DNA from: Nitrospirota bacterium
GTDB taxonomy: Bacteria; Nitrospirota; Thermodesulfovibrionia; UBA6902
Assembly (NCBI GenBank): GCA_016214845.1
Contig: JACRMS010000010.1
Span: 1 to 50,926 of the forward strand
Direction of reading: 5' to 3'
DNA length: 50,926 bases
Made by a program: the position numbers and the translations under genes. Positions 1-8,151 of the stretch are shown here, piece after piece (positions within the stretch are counted from its first letter, which is position 1; the number at the start of each line of letters is the position of its first letter). The notes below the pieces were generated by a model that saw only the letters and a list, made by a program, of their open reading frames with translations, was not told where the DNA came from and did not search any database.

Positions 1-141
1 AAAGGCACGGTATGTTGCCTTGCCCTTCATCGCTAAATATTTTGTTATCGCCGCTGTCAAGGATGTCTTGCCATGGTCTACGTGACCGATCGTTCCTACG
101 TTGATGTGCGGCTTCGTTCTTTCAAATTTTGCCTTTGCCAT
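1..141 (-). CDS. tuf: Elongation factor Tu (N-terminal part, cut by window edge)
   Basis: This is the first 47 codons of EF-Tu, the GTPase that delivers aminoacyl-tRNA to the ribosome. The reverse strand reads [20 protein letters not shown] followed by [11 protein letters not shown], the G1/P-loop of EF-Tu. An AGGAGG-like ribosome binding site lies just upstream (145-150). The gene follows four tRNA genes on the same strand, the tRNA-tufB arrangement of E. coli, so it is probably co-transcribed with them. The rest of the gene lies outside the window. Confidence 0.97.
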   Translation of the reverse strand, partial: MAKAKFERTKPHINVGTIGHVDHGKTSLTAAITKYLAMKGKATYRAF

Positions 142-271
142 AAATCCTCCTGATTTTAGGTCATTAAAACATTTTTGTATATAAAATCAATGGGTCTTAA
201 ATTTCTTAAGTCCATTATACTATACGATTGCTTATGTATTACTCAATCAATTAATTTTTGCCTTTTGGCAA

Positions 272-344
272 AGCCCATGACCGGGATTGAACCGGTGACC
301 TCATCCTTACCAAGGATGTACTCTGCCAACTGAGCTACATGGGC
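272..344 (-). tRNA. tRNA-Thr (anticodon GGT)
   Basis: A full cloverleaf can be folded: 7-bp acceptor stem GCCCATG/CATGGGC, D-arm with AGCTCAG, anticodon loop TTGGTAA giving GGT, and T-arm with GGTTCAATCC. The 3' CCA is not encoded, unlike the other tRNAs of this cluster. It is the tRNA nearest tuf, matching thrT in the E. coli tufB operon. Confidence 0.97.
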
Positions 345-349
345 ACATA

Positions 350-427
350 AAGCTGTAAGCTCTAAGCAATCAGCATTTAGCAAAAAAACCAAAGCCATCC
401 AAGCTGATTGCTTAGAGCTTACAGCTT
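350..427. repeat. Perfect 25-bp inverted repeat between tRNA-Thr and tRNA-Gly
   Basis: Arms 350-374 and 403-427 are exact reverse complements (25 bp) around a 28-nt spacer. Word content (AAGCTGTAAGC, GCAATCAGC) matches the inverted repeats at 712-784 and 34963-35025, so it belongs to a dispersed intergenic family. Being inside a tRNA transcript, it could fold as a spacer hairpin that guides processing. Confidence 0.85.
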
Positions 428-439
428 ATTGCTGTCTTT

Positions 440-514
440 TGGAGCGGGAAACGGGATTCGAACCCGCGACCCTCAGCTTGGAAGGCTGACGCTCTACCAC
501 TGAGCTACTCCCGC
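440..514 (-). tRNA. tRNA-Gly (anticodon TCC)
   Basis: Cloverleaf with acceptor GCGGGAG paired to TTCCCGC, anticodon loop CTTCCAA (TCC), T-loop GGTTCGAATCC, and an encoded CCA end at 440-442. It corresponds to glyT in the E. coli thrU-tyrU-glyT-thrT-tufB order. Confidence 0.97.
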
Positions 515-523
515 ATCTCTCTA

Positions 524-606
524 TCCACAGATTTCACAGATTACACAGAATAAAATACATTCGACTTTTTTCTTCTCCCATCTGTGTCATCTGCGCAATC
601 TGCGGA
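524..606. repeat. Dispersed inverted repeat (CCACAGATT / AATCTGCGG family), copy 1
   Basis: The left arm reads CCACAGATTTCACAGATTA and the right arm ATCTGTGTCATCTGCGCAAT. Related copies occur at 4783-4853, 6310-6450 (interrupted), 32464-32620 (interrupted) and 48741-48845. All lie between genes and can form hairpins. No protein-coding potential is seen. Confidence 0.75.
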
Positions 607-622
607 TGATGCATTTATTCAC

Positions 623-707
<85 letters not shown>

Positions 708-711
708 GTTT

Positions 712-784
712 ATAAGCTGTCAGCAATTAGCTTTCAGTTTTCAGCTAAAATTTTTTTCTTCTTTACTGACTGCTGACAGCTTAT
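712..784. repeat. Inverted repeat of the AGCTGTCAGC family
   Basis: The ends ATAAGCTGTCAGCA (about 712) and TGCTGACAGCTTAT (771-784) are reverse complements. The segment fills the gap between tRNA-Tyr and tRNA-Thr. The words resemble those at 350-427, 3054-3084 and 34963-35025. Confidence 0.7.
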
Positions 785-802
785 GGCTGTTCACTGTCTT
801 TA

Positions 803-878
803 TGGAGCCGATGAAGGGATTCGAACCCCCGACCCTCTGATTACAAATCAGATGCTCTGCCAACTGAGCTACATCGGC
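803..878 (-). tRNA. tRNA-Thr (anticodon TGT)
   Basis: Cloverleaf with acceptor GCCGATG/CATCGGC, anticodon loop TTTGTAA (TGT), T-arm GGTTCGAATCC and encoded CCA at 803-805. It is the first gene of the tRNA-tuf transcript, as thrU is in E. coli. Confidence 0.97.
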
Positions 879-967
879 GCTTTTATTAATTAATTTAATC
901 TCAATTTTATTAGCGGCAGATGTGTATTGAGGCTTCCTTTATAACTTTTCTCGGCCGATCCCGACCT

Positions 968-1020
968 TCTATTCTATTAATAGAATAGATAATATAAATA
1001 ATTAGTTCCTATTTGGTCAA
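968..1020 (-). promoter_or_regulatory. Probable promoter of the tRNA-tuf operon with a 22-bp palindrome at the start site
   Basis: On the minus strand a TTGACC -35 box (1020-1015) and a TATATT -10 box (996-991) are 18 bp apart. Immediately downstream, 968-989 is a perfect 22-bp palindrome (TCTATTCTATT plus its complement), which would cover the transcription start. It could be an operator or a 5' hairpin. The remaining gap up to 1184 holds nothing recognisable. Confidence 0.5.
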
Positions 1021-1184
1021 CCAGTAATCATAACATTTATTTTTTTTCTTTTACAATGCCCCATGTTAAGAGCTCCGGACCAAACCCAAGATGACTTCTT
1101 TTGTCGTTCTCCGGCTAAGCGATCTGCCGATTCATTACAGAGAAAAATCAATGTGAGGGACGCCGGGGTAATATTAAAGAAGGG

Positions 1185-2204
1185 TTAATCAGCCTTTTCT
1201 TTGCCTGCCGAAAATTCACCGAAAGAGACATTTTCTTTAATGGCAAAGATTGCTCCCAGGACGACGGTAGTGCCCATTGATACGAACCATGAAACAATGC
1301 CGTAACTGAAAGCGACCTCTTGAGGGATGCCGAATATCCCGTGCAGGGCTGCCACACAAGCCAAATGGTATGATCCAAGAAACCCTGGAGTGGGAGCCGC
1401 TGTAATAAAAATGGCTACCGTTAAACAAAGTATTACAAGCGAGGAGACAATGGGCAGATCCGCTTCAATGCCGAATGCCAGATAGAGAGGATAATAGGTA
1501 ATGATAAATGAAGCCCATATTAAGATTGAAAGGAAGACCGTAGCCACAAATCCGCGTTTGTCTCTGATGATGCTAAGTCCGTCTGTAAATGAATGCACTA
1601 AACCGGTGATCTTTTCCTTCCACTTTTGCGGGAAAGGTTTAACGAAAAAACCCACAACCTTCATGGCCCAATCATTCTTAAACTGCAGAAAAGCGGAAAA
1701 CAATAGGATCAATACAAACAAAATCAAACTTGCCGAGCCAAAATAAATCATTTTGTTATGAGTATCACCTGTTCCAAAGGCGTCTCCCATGAAAAGCAAC
1801 ACCCAGCACAGCAAAAAAAGTATAAGTGCAAGATCAAAAAGTCTCTCTATAACAATGGAGGCGAATGACGCGCTGAAGCTGATGTTTTCTTTTTTGGAAA
1901 GGAGATAAGGCCTGACAACCTCCCCTGCCCTGGCAGGGAGCATGTTTGCCATAAAGCCAATCATCAATGGAGACAAGAGGTCCATTGTTTTAACTTCTTT
2001 TATCGAACGGACAAGATAGCGCCATCTCATGGCCCTGAGCAGATAACTTATAATAACCAGGACAATCGCGGGGAAGATGTATAAATAATGCACCGATTTG
2101 AGGGCAGTTACCAGTTTATTAAACTCAATATCCTTTGTGGCGTAGTATAAAGAGAAGACAATGATGACAATGCCGATGAGCAGATGAAGAAGTTTTTTGT
2201 GCAT
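1185..2204 (-). CDS. Flippase-like / lysylphosphatidylglycerol synthase transmembrane-domain protein
   Basis: A 339-residue polytopic membrane protein of the UPF0104 / LPG-synthase TM family (AglD, YbhN, MprF N-terminal half), thought to move lipids or lipid-linked intermediates across the inner membrane. Visible family marks are RAMRWRYL near residue 60, NMLPARAGEVVRPYLL near 90, and VIERLFDL near 120, with about eight hydrophobic segments. There is no C-terminal synthase domain, so it is the stand-alone flippase-like form. The substrate cannot be told. It may be expressed with the creatininase-like gene just upstream on the same strand. Confidence 0.85.
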   Translation of the reverse strand: MHKKLLHLLIGIVIIVFSLYYATKDIEFNKLVTALKSVHYLYIFPAIVLVIISYLLRAMRWRYLVRSIKEVKTMDLLSPLMIGFMANMLPARAGEVVRPYLLSKKENISFSASFASIVIERLFDLALILFLLCWVLLFMGDAFGTGDTHNKMIYFGSASLILFVLILLFSAFLQFKNDWAMKVVGFFVKPFPQKWKEKITGLVHSFTDGLSIIRDKRGFVATVFLSILIWASFIITYYPLYLAFGIEADLPIVSSLVILCLTVAIFITAAPTPGFLGSYHLACVAALHGIFGIPQEVAFSYGIVSWFVSMGTTVVLGAIFAIKENVSFGEFSAGKEKAD

Positions 2205-2241
2205 GAATTGTTGATAGTATAGCCGTTAAATAAATTAACAA

Positions 2242-2958
2242 TCAAGCCTTCTCCTTCGCCATATCGATAATTTCGATTACCCTGTCAACTATTAATTGGA
2301 TGACCTGTTCGCCCTTTGCCCTGCTTGCCTTTGCCGGGTTTCCCCACACACCGCCGCGCCAGTATTTAAGTTTGTCTTTCACAATAAACGGTCCCGGCAG
2401 CTTCGGATATTCTTCTTTTGAGCTTCCCTTTACAAGCTCAGGCGCAAGGTAAAGAACAAGAGACGTCTCGATTTCCCCCGCGTGTGAATCATTCGGAGTT
2501 TCCGCGATCGCTGAAAGCTCTTTGCGGAGGACGTCATAAGGGCAGAGTACCGCAATCTTCATTCCCTTTAACTCCTCAATCAGCGTTTCTGCCGCTTCCT
2601 TCAGGGCGTACGAATGCAGGCCTCCTCCATGGCCCGTGACAAGATAAAAGTTCCTGAGACCTTTTTTATATGCGTCTCTTACAATATCGCAGGTAAGTCT
2701 CCTCAGGGTTTCTGGAGTAATGCTTATCGTCCCCGGATGCTGGCTTGTAGAGGTACACACTCCGTAATAAATCGGCGGCGCGAGAAACACTTTTCTCTTC
2801 TGGACAACACGCTTGAGCGCTTCATATACGATCAAAGTGTCCGTGTTTAAGGGGAGATGATTGCCGTGCTCTTCAACCGTGCCGAACGGGAAGATCATGG
2901 TTTTCGTTTTCTTCAGATATTTTTTAAATTCAGCCATGGTAATATTTTCGAGCAACAT
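2242..2958 (-). CDS. Creatininase-family amidohydrolase
   Basis: A 238-residue metal-dependent amidohydrolase of the creatininase superfamily (creatininase, the riboflavin-pathway enzyme ArfB, MftE). Metal-binding motifs are clear: GTVEEHGNHLPLNTDT near the N-terminus, GHGGG in the middle and DSHAGEIETS further on. The ATG at 2958 is chosen because AGGAGG lies seven bases upstream (2964-2969); a longer frame to 3012 lacks such a site. No mycofactocin or F420 genes are adjacent, so the substrate remains open. Confidence 0.85.
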   Translation of the reverse strand: MLLENITMAEFKKYLKKTKTMIFPFGTVEEHGNHLPLNTDTLIVYEALKRVVQKRKVFLAPPIYYGVCTSTSQHPGTISITPETLRRLTCDIVRDAYKKGLRNFYLVTGHGGGLHSYALKEAAETLIEELKGMKIAVLCPYDVLRKELSAIAETPNDSHAGEIETSLVLYLAPELVKGSSKEEYPKLPGPFIVKDKLKYWRGGVWGNPAKASRAKGEQVIQLIVDRVIEIIDMAKEKA

Positions 2959-3097
2959 TGCCGCCTCCTGTTTGATAAATTGACTGGATTTATTATACTT
3001 GTTGTGAGGCATGAAATATCATTGCGGGTATTGTGGACCAATCCATTGTTCTGGCTTACAGCTGTTAGCTGATAGCTGCAAGCTTACTTTTTAATAC

Positions 3098-3844
3098 ATG
3101 AAACTTATTATTCTTGGAAGCGGCACCTGCGTGCCGTCCCTGAAAAGAAACGCCCCCGGATATTATCTGGAGGCAGAGGGTTTTCAAATTCTTGTCGAAT
3201 GCGGCAGCGGCACACTGCTTCAGCTTGAGAGGGCGGGGAAGAGTTACAAAAACATTGACGCCGTATTTATCACCCACAGGCACCCTGACCATTTCGCGGA
3301 TTTGATGCCCCTGATCCAGGCCCTTCTTGCCACTCCGAAATTTAAAAGGGAGAAGGACCTTTTTATCGTAGCGCCTCGCGGCTTCATCTCATATTATGAA
3401 AAGGCGATTGCCTCCATTTTGGGTAAACCGAAGGATTTCAACATTCAGCTTATAGAGATTGAGGACAAACTCGAACTCGGCCCCTTCAATATTTTTACCG
3501 CGGAAACCGTCCATTCATCAGACAGCATTTCCTTCAGGTTTGAACATGGAGACAAGGCCATCGTCTTTACAGGCGACGCGGATTATGATCAGGGGATTGT
3601 CGAGCTCTCAATCAAAGCCGACCTCTTGATCGCAGATTGTTCCTTCCCTGATTTAATGAAGGCAAAGGGGCATCTGACTTCAAAAGAATGCGGCCTTGTC
3701 GCAAAAAGGGCAGGCGTGAAAAAACTCCTCCTGTCTCACCTCTATCCCGCTGATGTACCCGATATTGAGAGAGTCAATGAAGCCCGGGAAGTCTTTGACG
3801 GGGATGTGTTACTGGCAGAGGACCTGATGGATATGGAGATTTAA
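3098..3844 (+). CDS. MBL-fold metallo-hydrolase, RNase Z-like
   Basis: A 248-residue metallo-beta-lactamase-fold protein. The N-terminus MKLIILGSGTCVPSLKRNAP and the HxHxDH motif (H60, H62, D64, H65 in THRHPDHFAD) are those of the RNase Z/ElaC branch. FTGDADYD near residue 155 supplies the bridging aspartate and LLSHLYP near 210 the last histidine. It lacks the exosite arm expected in a true tRNase Z, so it could be another phosphodiesterase. A HDAC-like gene follows 81 bases later. Confidence 0.85.
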   Translation: MKLIILGSGTCVPSLKRNAPGYYLEAEGFQILVECGSGTLLQLERAGKSYKNIDAVFITHRHPDHFADLMPLIQALLATPKFKREKDLFIVAPRGFISYYEKAIASILGKPKDFNIQLIEIEDKLELGPFNIFTAETVHSSDSISFRFEHGDKAIVFTGDADYDQGIVELSIKADLLIADCSFPDLMKAKGHLTSKECGLVAKRAGVKKLLLSHLYPADVPDIERVNEAREVFDGDVLLAEDLMDMEI

Positions 3845-3916
3845 ATGAAAAAATACGATATAGATTTTTTATTTGAGATGTTGATAATAAACCTGGTCTT
3901 ATTTAAAATTTGGTGA
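3845..3916 (+). CDS. Possible 23-residue small ORF
   Basis: An ATG directly abuts the stop codon of the MBL-fold gene, with GGAG six bases ahead. It encodes a short acidic-hydrophobic peptide starting MKKYDIDFLFEML. Coupled translation is possible, but the frame is too short to judge and may be chance. Confidence 0.2.
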   Translation: MKKYDIDFLFEMLIINLVLFKIW

Positions 3917-3925
3917 GGCTTAAGC

Positions 3926-4777
3926 ATGAAAATATTTTATTCCCCTAAGTGTCTTGAATATTCCCAGCCCGGCCATCCTGAGTCCCCTGAAAGGGTGCGC
4001 GGCACTTATGAGTATTTAGAACAGAAAGGTTATGAATTCACAGGCCCCAAACCCTGCACGGATGAAGATATTCTTCTGGCCCACTCGCAAACGCTTCTTG
4101 ACAGCGTCAGGAAAGAAAAATTCTTCGACTTTGACACCCCTTCATTTCCGGGCATCTTCGATATTGCCAAGCTGTCGGCGGGAAGCGCGATTGAAGCGGC
4201 CATGCATTGCCTGACAACGGGAGAAAACGCTTTCTCCCTTATGCGTCCGCCGGGGCACCACGCGACAAGGGGCAATCTCGGGGGGTTCTGTTATTTCAAC
4301 AATATCGCCATTGCCTCATTGAAGGCAAAAGAAAAAGCTGGGAAAGTGGCCATCGTGGATTTTGACTGCCACCACGGAAACGGAACAGAAGACATCCTGC
4401 ACGGCAAACAGGATTTCTTGTACCTCTCCCTGCATCAAAGCCCGCTGTATCCCGGCACTGGATTAAGGAGCAGGGAGAACTGCATTAACTATCCCATGCC
4501 TGCGGGCACAACGCCGAATGAATATCTCTCGGCATTTCAGGAAGGACTGCAGCAGGTTGAAGAATTCAGCCCCGATGTCCTGGCAATCTCCGCAGGTTTT
4601 GATACGTATAAACTCGACCCGATCACCAGCCTCACGCTTGAAAAAGATACTTACCGGAAAATAGGTACTTTGCTTGCAGATTTAAAGAAACCGGCCTTCG
4701 CTATACTTGAGGGCGGCTACAGCAAAGACCTTCCCGAATGCGTTTATCAGTTTTTAACCGGGCTGGGAGAAAGATAA
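3926..4777 (+). CDS. Histone-deacetylase-family protein (acetoin utilisation / class II HDAC-like)
   Basis: A 283-residue zinc deacetylase of the bacterial HDAC / acetylpolyamine amidohydrolase superfamily. Catalytic features are complete: PPGHHA (H111, H112), DFDCHHGNGT with zinc ligands D147 and H149, SAGFD with the third zinc-ligand aspartate, and LEGGYS with the transition-state tyrosine. The N-terminal HPESPERV motif is also typical. Substrates may be acetylated proteins, polyamines or small molecules; the sequence does not distinguish. Confidence 0.9.
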   Translation: MKIFYSPKCLEYSQPGHPESPERVRGTYEYLEQKGYEFTGPKPCTDEDILLAHSQTLLDSVRKEKFFDFDTPSFPGIFDIAKLSAGSAIEAAMHCLTTGENAFSLMRPPGHHATRGNLGGFCYFNNIAIASLKAKEKAGKVAIVDFDCHHGNGTEDILHGKQDFLYLSLHQSPLYPGTGLRSRENCINYPMPAGTTPNEYLSAFQEGLQQVEEFSPDVLAISAGFDTYKLDPITSLTLEKDTYRKIGTLLADLKKPAFAILEGGYSKDLPECVYQFLTGLGER

Positions 4778-4782
4778 TTTTC

Positions 4783-4853
4783 ATCCGCAGATTGCACAGA
4801 TCAAAGAAAATTAATTTAAGAAATCTGCGTGCATCTGAGTCATCTGTGGATTA
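4783..4853. repeat. Dispersed inverted repeat (CCGCAGATT / AATCTGTGG family), copy 2
   Basis: CATCCGCAGATTGCACAGAT on the left faces GTCATCTGTGGATTA on the right, filling the space between the convergent HDAC-like and pyruvate kinase genes. The hairpin could also end transcription in both directions, although there is no clear T-run. Confidence 0.7.
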
Positions 4854-4879
4854 ATTCCCTCTTGTTTCCCTCATTTATT

Positions 4880-6292
4880 TTACGCCCCCACCCTGTGCAG
4901 TTTCATGATGTTGCTTTTGCCGCCGAGGGCGAATGGAGAAGCGGCGATTATCGCGACCGTATCGCCTTTTTTTACGATGCCTTTTTTAAGAAGGGCCTTT
5001 TCCGACTCGGAGATCATTTCATCGGTGTTGTTCGGGAATTTCATGACAAGCGGAGTGACCCCCCAGTAAAGGTTCATCCTCCTGTAAATATTTTCCCTGT
5101 CGGTGAAACATATGATCGGAACACGGGGCTTGAACTTGGATACAAGCAATGCGGTAAATCCGCTCCTGCTGAAAGCAACTATTGTCTTCGCTTTTATGTT
5201 CATCGCGGATGAACATGCGGCCCCGGCGATAGCGTGCGCGAAAGAAGATAATCCCTCGCTCTCTTTCGGGAGAATAAAGGGATTGCTGTTTGCTTCGGTA
5301 TAACTGATTATCCTGTCCATCATCTTCACTGCCTCTACGGGATACTTGCCGGCGGAGGTCTCTGCGGAAAGCATGAGCGCGTCAGCGCCGTCAAGCACAC
5401 CGTTTGCAACGTCAGTCGCCTCAGCCCTTGTAGGACGCAAATGCCCTGTCATCGACTCCAGCATTTGGGTCGCAATGATCACAGGTTTCAGTGCGGAATT
5501 GCACATCGCTATCAGCCGCTTCTGGATTATCGGGACTTCCTCAGCCGGGACTTCCACCCCAAGGTCTCCCCTTGCGATCATAAGCCCATCCGAGGCGTCA
5601 ATGATCTCCTCTATATTATCAAGCGCCTGCCTGGTTTCTATTTTTGCGATTACGGGAATGCCGGCGTTCTGCTTTTTCAGGTACTGTTTGACTTTTAAAA
5701 CATCGCGTCCCGAACACACAAAAGAAAGCGCTGCATAGTCAACGCCGAGTTTTATCCCGTATGCGAGGTCAGCCATGTCTTTTTTGGTAAAAGTGCAGGT
5801 GGAAATTTTGACATCCGGAAGATTAACGCCTTTCTTCTCTTTCAACATCCCGCCCTCTATCACTTTTGTTATCAGCCTGTCTTTTTCCTTCCTGACGACT
5901 TTTAACTGGATCAATCCGTCGTCTATCAGGATTGCACTGCCGGTGTGTAAGTCCTTAATGAGATGCGGATACTGGACCTGTATTTGTTTGCTGTCGCCGG
6001 TGATATTCCTTGTAGTAACAGCAAGCGCGGAGCCCTTTTCGATTTTAACAGCGCCGCCTTCAACGGCCCCGATTCTTATCTTCAACCCTTTTAAATCCTG
6101 AAGTATCGTAACAGGGGATTTGTGCCGGCGCGCGCCTGCCTTAATGAGCTCAACCGCTTTTTTATGCGTCTCATAAGTCCCGTGCGAGAAATTGAGTCGC
6201 GCCACATTCATCCCTGATGCGATCATTTGATGAATAACTTGACTTGAACTGCTCGCCGGACCTATTGTGCAGACTATCTTTGCCTTGCGCAT
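4880..6292 (-). CDS. pyk: Pyruvate kinase
   Basis: A 470-residue glycolytic enzyme making pyruvate and ATP from phosphoenolpyruvate and ADP. The N-terminus RKAKIVCTIGPASSS, the substrate-loop region ARLNFSHGTYETH, the active-site segment VIAKIETRQALDNIEEII and MIARGDLGVEVPAEEVP are all canonical. The C-terminal allosteric domain is present and the length is normal. Confidence 0.97.
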   Translation of the reverse strand: MRKAKIVCTIGPASSSSQVIHQMIASGMNVARLNFSHGTYETHKKAVELIKAGARRHKSPVTILQDLKGLKIRIGAVEGGAVKIEKGSALAVTTRNITGDSKQIQVQYPHLIKDLHTGSAILIDDGLIQLKVVRKEKDRLITKVIEGGMLKEKKGVNLPDVKISTCTFTKKDMADLAYGIKLGVDYAALSFVCSGRDVLKVKQYLKKQNAGIPVIAKIETRQALDNIEEIIDASDGLMIARGDLGVEVPAEEVPIIQKRLIAMCNSALKPVIIATQMLESMTGHLRPTRAEATDVANGVLDGADALMLSAETSAGKYPVEAVKMMDRIISYTEANSNPFILPKESEGLSSFAHAIAGAACSSAMNIKAKTIVAFSRSGFTALLVSKFKPRVPIICFTDRENIYRRMNLYWGVTPLVMKFPNNTDEMISESEKALLKKGIVKKGDTVAIIAASPFALGGKSNIMKLHRVGA

Positions 6293-6309
6293 ATTATTGC
6301 TCCTCTAAG

Positions 6310-6450
6310 AACAATCCGCAGATTACACAGAGATTAAAAAGAAGTTGAGAGGATAAGAAGATAGGAAGCTGAGAAAAAGCAACTATTCTTCCTCATCTTC
6401 TTAATTTCCCAACTTCTCATCTTCTATTCTTCTCCATGTCCTCTGTGGTT
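6310..6450. repeat. Interrupted dispersed repeat between nadB and pyk
   Basis: Outer words of the CCGCAGATTACACAGA family (about 6310-6330, and CCTCTGTGG about 6436-6444) enclose an inverted repeat of another type (GTTGAGAGGATAAGAAGAT against CATCTTCTTAATTTCCCAAC and CTTCTCATCTTCT). This is one repeat family nested in another. Confidence 0.55.
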
Positions 6451-6467
6451 GTTTTTCGAAATTCCCC

Positions 6468-8072
6468 TCAATCGGTCCACTCTGGGATCTTGCCCCTCAA
6501 ACATGCTGTATGCCTCTGCCAGTTTTCGCCTTTATTTTTGAAATCGGAGCGGAAGTGCGCGCCGACGCTTCCTTTTCTTAGAAGGGCCGAATCGGTAATT
6601 AGATTTGCTACGGTCAAAATGTTTTTCAGTTCAAATCCACGCCTGTCATTAAATTGCGTGTCCATGAGAGAATGCTTCTTATCAAGCCATTTTCTTGCAA
6701 TGGAAAGCGATTCGTTACACCTGATGATCCCAACCTTGTTCCACATGATCTGCCTGATGGTGCTCCTTGTTTTTTCGATATCAATGGATGACAATGGCCG
6801 CGCCTCTTCATTAAACCCTTCATGCCCGACCTCGGCGGCGGCTGTATCAGTTTTTTCTTCCCCGACATACCTGATGGCCCTTTTCCCGGTCCTCGCACCG
6901 TACACAAGTCCCTCAAGCAGGCTGTTTGATGCGAGGCGGTTTGCCCCGTGAACTCCGGTGCAGGCGACCTCTCCCGCGGCAAAAAGCCCCTTGATGCTTG
7001 TTTCGCCTTCCGTATCGGTCTTGACGCCGCCCATGATGTAATGCGCAGCCGGGGACACGGGTATCATGTCCTCGGTAATATCAATGTCATACTGAAGGCA
7101 CGTGGCGTAAATCAGGGGGAACCGGTTTTCCACAAAATCCTTCTCAAGATGCGTGAGGTCGAGATAAACGTGCCTTGAATTTGTCTTGACCATTTCAGAG
7201 ACGATGGCCCTTGTCACCACATCCCTCGGGGCCAGTTCCGCCTTCTCATGATATTCGGGCATGAACCTTTTGCCGTGTATATTTTTTAATACCGCTCCTT
7301 CGCCCCTCATGGCCTCGCTTAGAAGGAACTGAGGTGCCGCAGGTGAATAAAGCGTGGTCGGATGGAATTGAATAAATTCCATATCGGAGATCAAAGCGCC
7401 AGCCCTGTAGGCTATCGCAATGCCGTCGCCTGTTGCGATCGTCGGATTTGTCGTCCTTGAAAAGACCTGGCCCGCGCCGCCCGTGGCGAGAATCACTGCC
7501 TTTGCGAAAATATTTATAAGCGCGTGGCCTCTCAGCACGGCAGCTCCGACACACCTGTTGCCTTCAATAATTAGATCGAGAGTAAACGCGTAGTCATATC
7601 TTGAGACGGAGCTGAAAGAACGGGCCTTGTTAATGAGTACGCGCTCGATCTCCTTGCCTGTTGCGTCACCATGGGAATGGAGGATCCTCCGCCTTGAGTG
7701 CGCGGCCTCCATTGTAAAAGCGAGTTTGCTCCCCTCTTTATCGAATTCAGCCCCCCACGATATAAGTTCAAGGATGAGGCCAGGGCCTTCCTCAACCAGG
7801 ATCCTTACCGCATTCTCCCCGCAAAGCCCGTCGCCCGCTTTTATTGTGTCTTCATAGTGGATGCCGACTTCATCTTCATCGCTGAGGGCGACTGCGACTC
7901 CTCCCTGCGCATAGCCTGTGCTGCTTTCAGTTACTTTGTCTTTGGTGAGGACGATCACGCTTCCTCTTGGGGCAAGTTCTATAGCGGCCCTGAGACCTGC
8001 AACACCGCCGCCGATTACAAGGAAATCCACCGTTTTTACGGAAGGCTTCATGATGGAAAGAATATAAAGCAT
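6468..8072 (-). CDS. nadB: L-aspartate oxidase
   Basis: A 534-residue FAD flavoprotein that oxidises L-aspartate to iminoaspartate, the first step of de novo NAD synthesis; it can use fumarate when oxygen is absent. The dinucleotide-binding motif VIGGGVAGLRAAIELA, STGYAQGGVAVAL, HSHGDATGKEIERVL and GEVACTGVHGANRLASNSLLEGLVYG-type segments identify NadB rather than the fumarate or succinate flavoproteins. The start could also be the internal ATG at 8051 (MKPSVKTVDF), which fits family length better; neither has a clear ribosome binding site. Confidence 0.95.
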   Translation of the reverse strand: MLYILSIMKPSVKTVDFLVIGGGVAGLRAAIELAPRGSVIVLTKDKVTESSTGYAQGGVAVALSDEDEVGIHYEDTIKAGDGLCGENAVRILVEEGPGLILELISWGAEFDKEGSKLAFTMEAAHSRRRILHSHGDATGKEIERVLINKARSFSSVSRYDYAFTLDLIIEGNRCVGAAVLRGHALINIFAKAVILATGGAGQVFSRTTNPTIATGDGIAIAYRAGALISDMEFIQFHPTTLYSPAAPQFLLSEAMRGEGAVLKNIHGKRFMPEYHEKAELAPRDVVTRAIVSEMVKTNSRHVYLDLTHLEKDFVENRFPLIYATCLQYDIDITEDMIPVSPAAHYIMGGVKTDTEGETSIKGLFAAGEVACTGVHGANRLASNSLLEGLVYGARTGKRAIRYVGEEKTDTAAAEVGHEGFNEEARPLSSIDIEKTRSTIRQIMWNKVGIIRCNESLSIARKWLDKKHSLMDTQFNDRRGFELKNILTVANLITDSALLRKGSVGAHFRSDFKNKGENWQRHTACLRGKIPEWTD

Positions 8073-8151
8073 TTATGAGGTGAAGTCAAATAAGCAAACA
8101 GCATTTCAAATAACATGAAGTTGCTTGACAGTTTTGTGGTAAAATTCTTTT

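Noticed and set aside
1148-1428. Minus-strand frames overlapping the end of the flippase-like gene
   Set aside because: Shadows of the 1185-2204 gene in other frames, without start signals or family motifs.
6436-8078. Plus-strand frames opposite nadB
   Set aside because: Antisense shadows; the nadB frame carries all family motifs.
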